NCBI GenBank assembly: GCA_001509375.1
Contig: LGFT01000001.1
Span: 1-64,000, forward strand
Reading direction: 5' to 3'
Origin: Methanothrix harundinacea
GTDB lineage: Archaea > Halobacteriota > Methanosarcinia > Methanotrichales > Methanotrichaceae
DNA length: 64,000 nucleotides
Shown: positions 7,867 to 16,719 of the stretch, piece after piece
Layout: each line of letters begins with the position of its first letter
Position numbering within the stretch: the first letter of the stretch is position 1
Notes under the pieces: generated by a model
Told to the model about the DNA's origin: nothing
The model's database searches: none
Seen by the model: the letters and a program-made list of their open reading frames with translations, nothing else
Position numbers and translations under genes: made by a program

Positions 7867-10743
7867 TCACTCGATAAAGATCGCTGGCCGCCCTGGCTCC
7901 GCGTTTTTGCTTTTGCCCATGGGGTCCTCTCCGGGCTCGTCCGCAGAGTAAACTGTGACTGGGCAGCCGAAGGCCCGCTCCAGGTACTTCTTCTCCCGGG
8001 AGAGGGTTGCAAACTCGTCGATCTTGAGGGGGTCGGAATTGAGAGCATGAGCCCCCTTCATCAGCCTCTGGCCGTACTTCGGCGCCTCCTTCTTGTGGGC
8101 TGCGACCTCGGGGAGGGCCATCGCCGTCTTCATGATCGAGCCGACGTTCAGGTCACCAACCTCCTTCAGGTCCAGGGCCGCCTTCAAGATCTCCCTCTTC
8201 CATGTCGGGGTGGTGAAGAGTGTGATCTTGTTGGGTGCCCGGTTCGTGACCCTGATGATCTCCTCGACATCGGAGAGGGTCCTCTCCAGGAGGGCCTCAG
8301 CCATCTCCGCCTCGGGATCGATCTTATCCGGGTCGGCCTCGGGCCACCGGGCCCGGGAGATGTAAGAGTCCTTCCCGAAAGCTTTGGCCCCCTCTCCCGA
8401 GAGTTCCTCCCAGATCTCCTCGCAGACGTGGGGCGTGAAGGGCGCCATCAGCCTCACCCAAACGTTCAGGACCGTTCTGAGGCGATTTTTGCCGCCCCGC
8501 CTCTGGTACCATCGGATGTCGTTTATCATGTGGTAGAAGGCGCTCTGGACCGCCCGCCGGGTCTGGACCGCCTCCAGCGCCTCCGTCGTCTCGATGATCC
8601 TCCTAGCGAGCTGGCTCTCCATCCAGCGGTCTATCAGCTCCGGCTCCGCCGACTCGTCGATCTCCCGGTCTCCGATGATCTCCCTCGCCAGGTTGTAAAA
8701 CCGGACCACCTGCTGCCTCGTCGACTCCACCCCCTCGTTACGCCAGTCGGCATCCTGGGTGTGCTCGGCGTTTGAGAGGATGTATAGCCTCGTCACGTCC
8801 GCCCCATTGGCCTCGACGGCCCGCCGCAGAGTCAGGAGCGGCCCCTTAGACTTGGACATCTTCTTTCCTTCCAGAGAGACGAAACCGTTGACGGCCATCG
8901 CTTTCGGCCAGAGGGACGGCGGATAGATCGCCACGTGATGGTAGAGGAAGAAGAGGAGGTGGTTTGCGACTAGATCCTTGCCGGAGGATCGGAGGTCGAC
9001 GGGGTACCAGTACTCGAAGTCCTTTCTGATCTGGACGATCTTATCGAGGGGTATCCCGGTCAGTTCGGCGACGTTGGCCGGATCGCCCTTCCCGAGGAAT
9101 ATGTAGTCGAAGAACTCGGGAACGAGGTTGTCGATCTTCATTCCGTCATTGACGTACTTTGCGAGTATGTAGTAGGACATGTAGATGGTGGAGTCGCCCA
9201 ACGATTCGATCAACCACTCCTGGTCCCACGGGAGATTCGTCCCGAGACCCTTTCTCCGGGCGCAGGCCTTGTCCTTCAGCCAGTCGATCTTGTTCTCAAA
9301 CTCGGTCCTGATCTCCTCGGGGATGAGCCTCATCCCTTCCAGGCAGTCAAGGACCCGCCCCTTCCACTCGGGGTCGGAGTAGTTCAAAAACCACTGGTTT
9401 TTGACCATCTTGACGACGCACCGGGTCCCGCACCGGCAGATGACGGGGGTCTCGCTGAACTCGTAGAATATCTCGGCGATGTTCTCATCGATCAGGTCTG
9501 CCAGGAGGACGTCTTTGATCTTGGAGACGGCGACCCCGGCGTACTTTCCGGTCCTCTCCTTCAGGACGCCGTTGTGAAACTCCCTCCGGTAGACGAGCTT
9601 CGTCGCCTCCTCGGCCCTGGGATCGTTCTGGTCAGTGACACCCAGCTCCTCTGCAGCCTCGACTGCTGGAAACTCACCGTAGTCGGGGACCTCGATGAGG
9701 GATATGAACCGGATCTTCCGGAGGTCCTCTGTGATCCCGTAGCCCCTCAGGTCCTGATCATAAAGGTCCTTCAAGGCCAGGTAGTCGTAAGGGGCGTGGG
9801 CGGGGACGGACATGACTATCCCGCTCCCGTTGTCGGGATCGACGAAGGAGGCCGGAAGGACCAGAACCTCGGCTCCGGTGAGGGGGTTTGTGACCTTTTT
9901 GCCGATGAGGTCCCTCCCCCTCACTTCCCCGATCCTCTCCACCTTCCTATCGGTATAGGTCAGCTTCTCGTATGCCTCCTGGCTTGTGATCCACGTCTCG
10001 CCATTGATCCGGGCGACGGCGTGGACGACCTCGGGGTTAACCCAGAGGTTCGTGACCCCGAAGACCGTCTCGGGGCGCAAGGTGGCGCAGGGTAGGATCT
10101 GGTCGCCTAACCTGAACTTGATCAGGGCGAAGTCGATTATCGTCGCCTCCTCGCCTTTGAGGATGTCGTGGTCCTCGACGGGGTTATCGTCGTTGGGACA
10201 CCACCTCACCGGATGGCTCCCCTTGGAGACGTACCCGAGCCCCCGAAGGATGTAGTACTGCCATTCGATGAACTTCTTGTAGGCGGGGTCGGTGGTGGTG
10301 AACTCCCGCCTCCAGTCGATGGAGTAGCCGATCGACTGCATCGCCAGCTTGGACTCCCTCCTGAAGTAGTCGACGATCGCCTGGGGTGTCGTCAGGGTGG
10401 CGAATACCTCCGGGGGGATGTCGTGGTGCTCGGTGTAGACCCTCTCGATCTCGGGGTCCTTGTTTTTGACCAGCTCCGAGAGGCCGACGATGGGAGTTCC
10501 CGTTACGTGAAACCCCATGGGGAAGAGGACGTTCTCTTCTCTCATCCTACGGAACCGGGCGACGACGTCGCCGATGGTGAAGGTCCGCGTGTGGCCCGCA
10601 TGAAGGTTTCCGTTCAGGTAGGGGTAGGGTATCGTTATGAAGAACTTTTTTCTGAGGGCTGGCTCTGCATGGAAGACGCCCTCCTCCTCCCACTTCCGCT
10701 GCCACTTCGACTCAATTCCAGAAGCCCTGTAATCTTCGAGCAA
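7867..10743 (-). CDS. leuS: Leucyl-tRNA synthetase, archaeal type
   Basis: This 958-residue class I synthetase charges tRNA-Leu. The nucleotide-binding signature is PYPYLNGNLHAGHTRTF (HAGH at 48-51) and the catalytic loop is GKKMSKSKG (KMSKS at 628-632). A large insert with the CP1 editing domain (CATLRPETVFGVTNLWV) follows the first Rossmann half, as in archaeal and eukaryotic cytosolic enzymes. The C-terminal part has the anticodon-binding helical bundle. The stop is reached 18 bases after the aminotransferase gene that precedes it in transcription, so the two may be cotranscribed. Confidence 0.97.
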   Translation of the reverse strand: MLEDYRASGIESKWQRKWEEEGVFHAEPALRKKFFITIPYPYLNGNLHAGHTRTFTIGDVVARFRRMREENVLFPMGFHVTGTPIVGLSELVKNKDPEIERVYTEHHDIPPEVFATLTTPQAIVDYFRRESKLAMQSIGYSIDWRREFTTTDPAYKKFIEWQYYILRGLGYVSKGSHPVRWCPNDDNPVEDHDILKGEEATIIDFALIKFRLGDQILPCATLRPETVFGVTNLWVNPEVVHAVARINGETWITSQEAYEKLTYTDRKVERIGEVRGRDLIGKKVTNPLTGAEVLVLPASFVDPDNGSGIVMSVPAHAPYDYLALKDLYDQDLRGYGITEDLRKIRFISLIEVPDYGEFPAVEAAEELGVTDQNDPRAEEATKLVYRREFHNGVLKERTGKYAGVAVSKIKDVLLADLIDENIAEIFYEFSETPVICRCGTRCVVKMVKNQWFLNYSDPEWKGRVLDCLEGMRLIPEEIRTEFENKIDWLKDKACARRKGLGTNLPWDQEWLIESLGDSTIYMSYYILAKYVNDGMKIDNLVPEFFDYIFLGKGDPANVAELTGIPLDKIVQIRKDFEYWYPVDLRSSGKDLVANHLLFFLYHHVAIYPPSLWPKAMAVNGFVSLEGKKMSKSKGPLLTLRRAVEANGADVTRLYILSNAEHTQDADWRNEGVESTRQQVVRFYNLAREIIGDREIDESAEPELIDRWMESQLARRIIETTEALEAVQTRRAVQSAFYHMINDIRWYQRRGGKNRLRTVLNVWVRLMAPFTPHVCEEIWEELSGEGAKAFGKDSYISRARWPEADPDKIDPEAEMAEALLERTLSDVEEIIRVTNRAPNKITLFTTPTWKREILKAALDLKEVGDLNVGSIMKTAMALPEVAAHKKEAPKYGQRLMKGAHALNSDPLKIDEFATLSREKKYLERAFGCPVTVYSADEPGEDPMGKSKNAEPGRPAIFIE

Positions 10744-10761
10744 AGTATCTCCTCCTGCCGG

Positions 10762-11928
10762 TCAGAGGGCCCTCTCCTCTGCCACCATCTTCTCCATCCT
10801 CTTAACGGCCTCGGTGATCCTTTCGGTGGGTTGGGTGACGGAGAACCGAACGTACCCTTCGCCGAAGTCGCCAAACCCGATCCCCGGCGTCGCCACGATC
10901 CCGAGGTTGTCGATCAGCTTTCTCGTGTACTCCTTGGACTTGCCGCCGGTCCAGGCCCAGAGGTAGAAGGTGGCCTCGGGCTTCTCGACCTCGAGGCCGA
11001 TCTTCGAAAGGCCGGCATAGAGGAGCTCGACCCTGGCCTTGTAGGTCTTCCTCATCTCAGCGGCGATCTTTGGGGAGTTTTTGAGGGCGACGATCCCAGC
11101 GTCCTGGACGGCTCCGAAGTTCCCGGAGTCGATGTTGCTCTTGACGTCGCCGATTCCCTTGATGATCTCGGAGCCTCCGACGACGAACCCCACCCTCCAG
11201 CCGGTCATATTGCAGGTCTTGGAGAGGGAGTGAAACTCGACGGCCACCTCTCGAGCCCCCTCCACTTCCAGGATCGAAGGCGGCCTTTTATCGCTGAAGT
11301 AGACCTCAGAGTAGGGGTTGTCGTGGAGGACGATCAGGTTGTTATCCTTGGCGAAGTCAACGAGCTTTTTGAAGAATTGTATGTCAGCGCAGGCCCCCGT
11401 CGGGTTGTTGGGGTAATTGAGAAAGATCAGCCTCGACTTTCGGGCCTGGTCCGAGGTTATGGCGTCCAGGTCCGGGAGGAAGCCCTGCTCTCTCCTGAGG
11501 GGCATTATCACGGGAACGCCTCCAGCAAACTCGACCGCGGTCTTGTAGACGGGGTAGGCGGGGTCGGGGATGAGGGCCAGGTTTCCCGGGTTCAAAAACG
11601 CCAGGGGCGCGTGGGCGATTCCCTCCTTTGAGCCGATGAGGGCCAGAACCTCGGACTCGGGATCGAGGTTGACGCCGAAGGTCTCTTTATACCAGTCGGC
11701 GACGGCCGCCCGTAACTCGATCTTACCCTCATAGGAGGGGTACTGGTGGTTCTCGGGGTTCTTTGCAGCCTCACAGAGGGCGTCGATGATTATTTGGGGG
11801 GTGGGCAGGTCAGGGTCGCCGACCCCGAGGTCGACGACGTCCACCCCTCTCTTCTGGGCCGCAAGCTTTGCCCTGTCGATGGCGGCGAAGGGGTATGGTG
11901 GGAGGGATTTTATCCGATCAGAATACAT
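10762..11928 (-). CDS. dapL: LL-diaminopimelate aminotransferase-like class I/II aminotransferase
   Basis: The 388-residue PLP enzyme shows DLGVGDPDLPTPQ, the FLNYPNNPTGAC motif, the PLP lysine in SLSKTCNMTGWR (Lys237) and the arginine-containing VRFSVTQPTERI near the end. This combination fits the DapL group, which makes LL-diaminopimelate from tetrahydrodipicolinate for lysine synthesis. An aspartate aminotransferase of the same fold is the main alternative. The start at MYSDRIKSLPPYPF (11928) is preferred over an upstream codon at 11970, because it matches the family N-terminus. It precedes leuS by 18 bases, and hel308 diverges from it. Confidence 0.8.
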   Translation of the reverse strand: MYSDRIKSLPPYPFAAIDRAKLAAQKRGVDVVDLGVGDPDLPTPQIIIDALCEAAKNPENHQYPSYEGKIELRAAVADWYKETFGVNLDPESEVLALIGSKEGIAHAPLAFLNPGNLALIPDPAYPVYKTAVEFAGGVPVIMPLRREQGFLPDLDAITSDQARKSRLIFLNYPNNPTGACADIQFFKKLVDFAKDNNLIVLHDNPYSEVYFSDKRPPSILEVEGAREVAVEFHSLSKTCNMTGWRVGFVVGGSEIIKGIGDVKSNIDSGNFGAVQDAGIVALKNSPKIAAEMRKTYKARVELLYAGLSKIGLEVEKPEATFYLWAWTGGKSKEYTRKLIDNLGIVATPGIGFGDFGEGYVRFSVTQPTERITEAVKRMEKMVAEERAL

Positions 11929-12054
11929 GAATATTATCTCCGTCAGCAGTATACATACAAGGCGTCGCACCCGCCGAAATCTGACCAGGATCGCGGGGCG
12001 GCGCGGCTCTGCGAGATAGTAAACGTCACGTTGTATATAAGAGTAGAGGAAACG

Positions 12055-14205
12055 ATGCTTGATATCGAGGACCTGACCTCCTGGCTCCCTCGGGAGGTAG
12101 TGGAACTTTATCAGAAAGAGGGGATAAGAGAGCTCTATCCGCCCCAGGCCGAGGCGGTCGAGAGGGGGCTTCTCGAGGGGAAGAATTTGCTCATCTCGGT
12201 ACCGACGGCCGCCGGAAAGACGATGCTGGCGGAGCTCGCCATGCTGAAGGCTGCCCTGAATGGGGGCAGATCCCTTTACATCGTGCCTTTGCGGGCCCTC
12301 GCCTCGGAAAAGCAGGCTGCGTTCTCGCGATTTTCAGATTTGGGCATAAAGGTGGGCCTCTCCAGCGGCGATATGGAGAGGAGGGACGAGTATTTGGGGA
12401 GAAACCATATAATAGTCGCCACCTCCGAGAAGGCCGACTCCCTCATCAGGAATGGCGCCCAATGGATCCGGGACCTCTCGGTTTTGGTCGTCGACGAGAT
12501 CCACCTCCTCGACTCGACGAATCGGGGGCCGACCCTGGAGATGACGATTACAAAGCTCTTGAGGATCAACCCGAATATGCAGGTTCTCGGCCTCTCCGCG
12601 ACGGTGGCCAACGCCCGGGAGGTGGCGTCGTGGCTATCGTCCGACCTCGTCGAGAGCCGATGGAGGCCAGTGGAGCTGAAGGAGGGGGTGATCTGCAACG
12701 GCGAGCTTCACTTTCCGGGGGAGACGGTCTCCATACCTTCGCGCCGGGACGACCTGGTGGACCTCGTAGAGGACACCATGAACCAGGGAGGCCAGATCCT
12801 GATCTTCGAGAGCAGCAGGCGGAACGCCGAGGCGACAGCCGCAAAGCTCGCAAGGGTGGTCTCAAAGAGGACGGAGAAAACGAGGCAGGGGCTGGATCTG
12901 GGTCAGAACGAAGGTCAGAGGAAGAAACAGGGCCGGGTTCAGGAATCTCTCCTCTCTGAGAAGGTGCTGGCGACCGGAGAGAGCGAGACGGGAAAGAAGC
13001 TCGCCGAGTGCGTCAAAAGCGGCGTCGCCTTCCACCATGCAGGGCTTCTCTCCGAACAGAGGGCCATCGTCGAAAGGGGCTTTCGGTCTGGCGAGATCAG
13101 GGCCATAGCCTCGACCCCGACCTTGGCGGCGGGGCTGAACCTTCCGGCGAGGAGGGTTCTCATTAAGAGCTACAAGCGGTACGAGGGGGCGAGGGGGATG
13201 GTGGCGATCCCGGTGATGGAGTACCGGCAGATGGCGGGCAGAGCCGGAAGGCCGGGGCTCGATCCGCGAGGCGAGTCGTTTCTGATGGCTAAGAACGACG
13301 CCGAGACGAGGGACCTTCTGGACCATTACGTCCACGGCGAGCCCGAGGAGATCTTCTCGAAGCTCGCCATGGAGCCGGCCCTCCGGACCCACCTCCTCTC
13401 GACGATGGCTACGGGGTTTGCCAAAGATGCCGAAGAGCTGAAGAGGTTCGTAGACTCCACCTTTTACGCCCACCAGCAGGATGCCTGGCACCTGGACGCC
13501 ACCATAGAGACGGTCCTGGATTTTCTGATTGAAAGCCAGATGATCGAGCCGGACCTGCGACCAACGCCCCTGGGAGCGCTCGTCTCCCGCCTCTACATCG
13601 ATCCCCTCACAGCGAGGATCGTCGTCGACAACCTCAGGTCTAAGGAGACGACGAAGATCACGGATCTCACCCTCCTTCACCTGATCACCATGACTCCGGA
13701 CATGGACACCCTCTACGTCCAGGCATCCGATGGATGGGTTGAGGAGTTTATCGACCAGCACTACGGCGAGTTCTGCAACGAGGATAACTACGACTGGATG
13801 ATGAGGGAGGCGAAGACCGCTGCCCTCCTCCTGGAGTGGATCGGCGAGGCGGAGGAGGAGAAAATCGCCGACAGGTTCCGGGTGGGGCCCGGCGACATCA
13901 GGCGCGTCGCGGAGACGGCCGAGTGGCTGATGCACTCGGCGGGACGCCTCTCTGAGCACCTGGAGCTCGGGGCCACGTTTCGGATCTATCAGCTCGAAAA
14001 GAGGATTCACTTCGGCGCGGGACCCGACCTCCTCAGCCTCCTGGATCTGAAGGGTGTCGGAAGGGTGAGGGCGAGAAAGCTCCACCGGGCCGGGTACAGG
14101 AGCCTCGACGATCTGAAGGGGGCAGACGTCGCCGAGATCGCCGAGGTCGTCGGCCCCAGGATCGCAGAGAAGCTTATGGCCCAGCTCAGGAGCGGGGCCG
14201 GATAA
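12055..14205 (+). CDS. hel308: ATP-dependent DNA helicase Hel308
   Basis: This 716-residue superfamily 2 helicase has all the expected parts: Q-motif region ELYPPQAEA, Walker A SVPTAAGKTM at 49-58, DEIH at 147-150, LGLSATVAN, the FHHAGL and TPTLAAGLNLPARRV motifs of RecA domain 2, and QMAGRAGRPGLD. The C-terminal helix-hairpin-helix reads LKGVGRVRARKLHRAG. Hel308 unwinds lagging strands at stalled replication forks in Archaea. The ATG at 12055 gives the normal length, and the longer upstream reading overlaps the divergent aminotransferase gene and is not real. A TATA-like word (12031-12040) lies upstream. Confidence 0.95.
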   Translation: MLDIEDLTSWLPREVVELYQKEGIRELYPPQAEAVERGLLEGKNLLISVPTAAGKTMLAELAMLKAALNGGRSLYIVPLRALASEKQAAFSRFSDLGIKVGLSSGDMERRDEYLGRNHIIVATSEKADSLIRNGAQWIRDLSVLVVDEIHLLDSTNRGPTLEMTITKLLRINPNMQVLGLSATVANAREVASWLSSDLVESRWRPVELKEGVICNGELHFPGETVSIPSRRDDLVDLVEDTMNQGGQILIFESSRRNAEATAAKLARVVSKRTEKTRQGLDLGQNEGQRKKQGRVQESLLSEKVLATGESETGKKLAECVKSGVAFHHAGLLSEQRAIVERGFRSGEIRAIASTPTLAAGLNLPARRVLIKSYKRYEGARGMVAIPVMEYRQMAGRAGRPGLDPRGESFLMAKNDAETRDLLDHYVHGEPEEIFSKLAMEPALRTHLLSTMATGFAKDAEELKRFVDSTFYAHQQDAWHLDATIETVLDFLIESQMIEPDLRPTPLGALVSRLYIDPLTARIVVDNLRSKETTKITDLTLLHLITMTPDMDTLYVQASDGWVEEFIDQHYGEFCNEDNYDWMMREAKTAALLLEWIGEAEEEKIADRFRVGPGDIRRVAETAEWLMHSAGRLSEHLELGATFRIYQLEKRIHFGAGPDLLSLLDLKGVGRVRARKLHRAGYRSLDDLKGADVAEIAEVVGPRIAEKLMAQLRSGAG

Positions 14206-14250
14206 GACGCGAGTAAGAGGGCGTTCACAGAGAGGAGGGAGAAGCCGGAT

Positions 14251-15051
14251 ATGAAGGATGTTGGAGGAGATGAAAAGGGAGGAGAAAAAGAAGGAGACCT
14301 TGAGCAGCAGAGCTGTCGGGTGAACCTGGGAGGGATCGTACCCCTCTCCACGGTGGACTGGACCGGCGTTGCCGCCACCGTCGTATTTCTGAGGGGCTGC
14401 CCCCTCAAGTGCCCTCACTGCCAGAACTGGCACCTCCGGTCGGGGGAGAGCTTCGAGGACCTCGCCGTTGTCGAGGAGAAGATCAGGTCGGCCTCGCCGT
14501 TCGTAAGCTGTGTCGTCCTCTCGGGAGGCGAGCCCCTGGCCCAGCCTCGGGCGGCGCGAAAGATCGCGGGCCTCGCAAAGGAGCTGGGGCTGAAGGTGGG
14601 AGTCGAAACCTGCGGCTTTTACCCCAATGTCCTGAGAGACCTCCTCGAAGCCAGGTCGATCGACCACGTATTTCTGGACGTGAAGGCCCCCCTCGCCGAC
14701 CCTGAATACTCCAGGGCGACGGGAAGGGAGAACGTTGCCCCGAAGGTGAGGGAGTGTCTTGAGACCAGCCTCCAACTCGGCGTACCCCTGGAGGTGAGGA
14801 CGACGGTCTTCCCGGAGATGCCGTCGCGCGAGGAGGTGGGGACGATCGGGGAGCTTCTCCGAACCCTGGGAATCAGCAGGCTCACCATCCAGCAGGGGAG
14901 GCCACGGGAGGGGGAGGAGCCCTTCGATCCGGTCCCGGCAAAAGAGCTGAGGGACCTCGCCGAGGCGGTGAAGAAGCTGATCGGGATCGAGGCCGAGTAC
15001 AGGGTGAGGGGAGACGACGAGGATTTCGACGAAGATGAGCAGAGGAAGTGA
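14251..15051 (+). CDS. Radical SAM activating enzyme, anaerobic ribonucleotide reductase activase type
   Basis: The 266-residue protein carries the radical-SAM cluster motif RGCPLKCPHCQNW (Cys50, Cys54, Cys57) and the SAM-contact motif LSGGEP. It aligns by eye with the NrdG2/pyruvate-formate-lyase activase group, which installs glycyl radicals on partner enzymes. No ribonucleotide reductase or other glycyl-radical enzyme is encoded here, so the partner is unknown. The first 20 residues are charged and may not be translated in full. It lies 45 bases after hel308 and 6 bases before a UPF0200 gene, so these three may be one transcript. Confidence 0.8.
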   Translation: MKDVGGDEKGGEKEGDLEQQSCRVNLGGIVPLSTVDWTGVAATVVFLRGCPLKCPHCQNWHLRSGESFEDLAVVEEKIRSASPFVSCVVLSGGEPLAQPRAARKIAGLAKELGLKVGVETCGFYPNVLRDLLEARSIDHVFLDVKAPLADPEYSRATGRENVAPKVRECLETSLQLGVPLEVRTTVFPEMPSREEVGTIGELLRTLGISRLTIQQGRPREGEEPFDPVPAKELRDLAEAVKKLIGIEAEYRVRGDDEDFDEDEQRK

Positions 15052-15057
15052 CCAATT

Positions 15058-15609
15058 TTGAAGATCGTGGGCTTTGTGGGGATGCCCGGCTCCGGGAAGT
15101 CGGTGGCCGCGGACGTCGCAAGAGAGATGAACATACCCGTCGTGGTCATGGGCGACGTCATCCGGGAGGAGGCGGCCCGGCGGGATCTTGCCCCCACCGA
15201 CAGAAACCTCGGGGCCGTCGGTAGCGACCTCCGAAATAAAGAGGGCCCCGACGCCATCGCCACCAGGTGCCTAGCGAAGATCCGCGAGACGGAGGCGCCC
15301 GTGGTCGTGGTGGAGGGAATCAGGAGCAAATCCGAGGTGGACCTCTTTCGGAGAAGCTCGAACGGCTTTTCGCTCATCGAGGTGTACGTCCCCGACGAGG
15401 TCCGTCTCGCGCGGATCGGATCGCGTGGCAGGTCCGACGACGCGAACGAGTCCGACCTCGCAGCAGCCGTGGCGAATCGGGACGCTCGGGAGCTGGGCTG
15501 GGGGATGGGCGAAGCGATCCGGGCGGCGGACTTAAGGATCGAGAATGCGGGAAGCGTGGAGGAGTTCGAGGGAAGGGTGAGGGAGGTATTGGATCCAAAA
15601 CCTCCTTAG
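15058..15609 (+). CDS. UPF0200 family P-loop nucleotide kinase-like protein
   Basis: This 183-residue protein begins at TTG with KIVGFVGMPGSGKS, a Walker A motif at residues 8-15, followed by VVVMGDVIREEA, typical of adenylate- and dephospho-CoA-kinase-like folds. A VVVEGIRSKSEVDLF strand supplies the Walker B region, and RIGSRGRSDD forms a lid-like arginine-rich stretch. The family is archaeal and uncharacterised, and its substrate is not known. It starts 6 bases after the radical SAM gene. Confidence 0.8.
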   Translation: MKIVGFVGMPGSGKSVAADVAREMNIPVVVMGDVIREEAARRDLAPTDRNLGAVGSDLRNKEGPDAIATRCLAKIRETEAPVVVVEGIRSKSEVDLFRRSSNGFSLIEVYVPDEVRLARIGSRGRSDDANESDLAAAVANRDARELGWGMGEAIRAADLRIENAGSVEEFEGRVREVLDPKPP

Positions 15610-15641
15610 TACAACCTAAGTGCTTTTAGAGTTAAAGCAGG

Positions 15642-15755
15642 GCTGCGCCAGATTATGCTCGCCATGACCCCGACTTCGAGTTCATCCGGGACGACCCCCG
15701 CTTCAAGGCCCTGCTGGACGAGTTCTCCGCCGACGGGGAGGACGGGCCGGAGTGA
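15642..15755 (+). pseudogene. C-terminal fragment of a tetratricopeptide-repeat protein
   Basis: The frame reads DYARHDPDFEFIRDDPRF and KALLDEFSADGEDGPE before TGA. The pattern DPDFxxxRDDPRFKALL is the typical last helix pair of bacterial and archaeal TPR proteins. A TAA closes the frame just upstream (15636-15638) and no start codon is present, so only the tail remains. The rest of 15756-15952 shows no gene. Confidence 0.45.
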
Positions 15756-15952
15756 TCCTGCGCCGCCCGCCCGGCGCCGAAGTCGCGGCGGTCGTTGTCG
15801 AAGCTCAGAATTTCGCGCCGGTTTTAACTACCTCCGGCCCAAAAGAATATGCCGGAGGTTGCAAAATTAATGTTAGGGAGCGCCAGGAAAACTCAAGTCC
15901 CATCTACCCTCATAAAATAGCAAGGAGCCAAAAAGAGAAATAGATCTTCAGC

Positions 15953-16396
15953 CTAGACCACCGAATCTTCTGGGGCGAGATCGATGTACAGAGCTTTCAG
16001 ACCCTCTGTCGAATCAATGACCCCGTAAATTGGGTAAATCCCAGCTGCTTGAGGTATCGTAAACCCGGTCTGGACGGGGTCGGCCACCGTCAGGTTGCCG
16101 CTGGCTATCGTGACGTAGCCCAAAAGGGCCAGATCATCGAACTCCAGCGTCGCCTCCTCTATCTCCTCCTGGAACGCAGACCTGAACTCCGGATACTCCG
16201 CTTTGGAGAAGGTGACGGGATGCCATCCTCTTTCGAGCTTCTCGCTCACGATCCAGGGGCTGCCCATCCCTCTATTAAATCGGTCCTCTGCACTCTCCTC
16301 TCCCAAGGCGGATTCGACCTGGCCGCTGGCCAGGGCGACCATGGGAAATATCGATATTACAAGCCCTATCAGCACCAAACTCGCCTTCATATTCAA
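15953..16396 (-). CDS. Secreted protein of unknown function
   Basis: The 147-residue product opens with a signal peptide (MNMKASLVLIGLVISIFPMV followed by an ALASG cleavage-type site near residue 24). The mature part is acidic, without cysteines or membrane helices, and ends in ALYIDLAPEDSVV. I recognise no family. The mix of short beta-strand stretches suggests a small soluble or surface-attached domain. No operon partner: the next minus-strand gene is more than 320 bases upstream. Confidence 0.65.
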   Translation of the reverse strand: MNMKASLVLIGLVISIFPMVALASGQVESALGEESAEDRFNRGMGSPWIVSEKLERGWHPVTFSKAEYPEFRSAFQEEIEEATLEFDDLALLGYVTIASGNLTVADPVQTGFTIPQAAGIYPIYGVIDSTEGLKALYIDLAPEDSVV

Positions 16397-16719
16397 GTCA
16401 CCTAACCATTATTCATTCTTCGTTGTAGCAGTTCTTGTTCTAACCCGTCGGCGGATGATGGCGATCGTACGCACATCGCCCGGATCTTTGCTATCGCATC
16501 TCAGCGCCGTCTGTCTGGGGATTGGCCCTGATCGATCTTATCGGCTCAGAGAACTAGATCTAATCTCCAGCCATTCTCAGGTCGGTTCCCACCCCAGGTC
16601 GAGATGTCAAATAAAAATATTTAAGGGTTCTGGCCAGAAGGCCAGGAAGGATGAGAACGCCGAGGAGATGAGAAAATAGAATAATAGTGAGAGAGAAGAT
16701 TATGAAAAATCGAGAGTTT
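16397..16719. other. Intergenic region without a recognised gene
   Basis: Only very short open frames occur here. A TATA-like word (AAAAATATTTAA, about 16612-16623) is present but no gene follows on the plus strand. The promoter for the secreted-protein gene on the minus strand must lie in the left part. Confidence 0.5.

Noticed and set aside
10168..11631. 487-codon plus-strand open frame opposite leuS and the aminotransferase
   Set aside because: It is a shadow of two well-supported minus-strand genes.
11746..12054. N-terminal extension of the Hel308 frame
   Set aside because: It overlaps the divergent aminotransferase gene and lies before the normal Hel308 start at 12055.
12862..14775. 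637-codon minus-strand open frame opposite Hel308 and the radical SAM gene
   Set aside because: It is a GC-rich shadow: its sequence is Pro/Arg/Gly-rich without any motif, while the plus strand encodes two clear enzymes.
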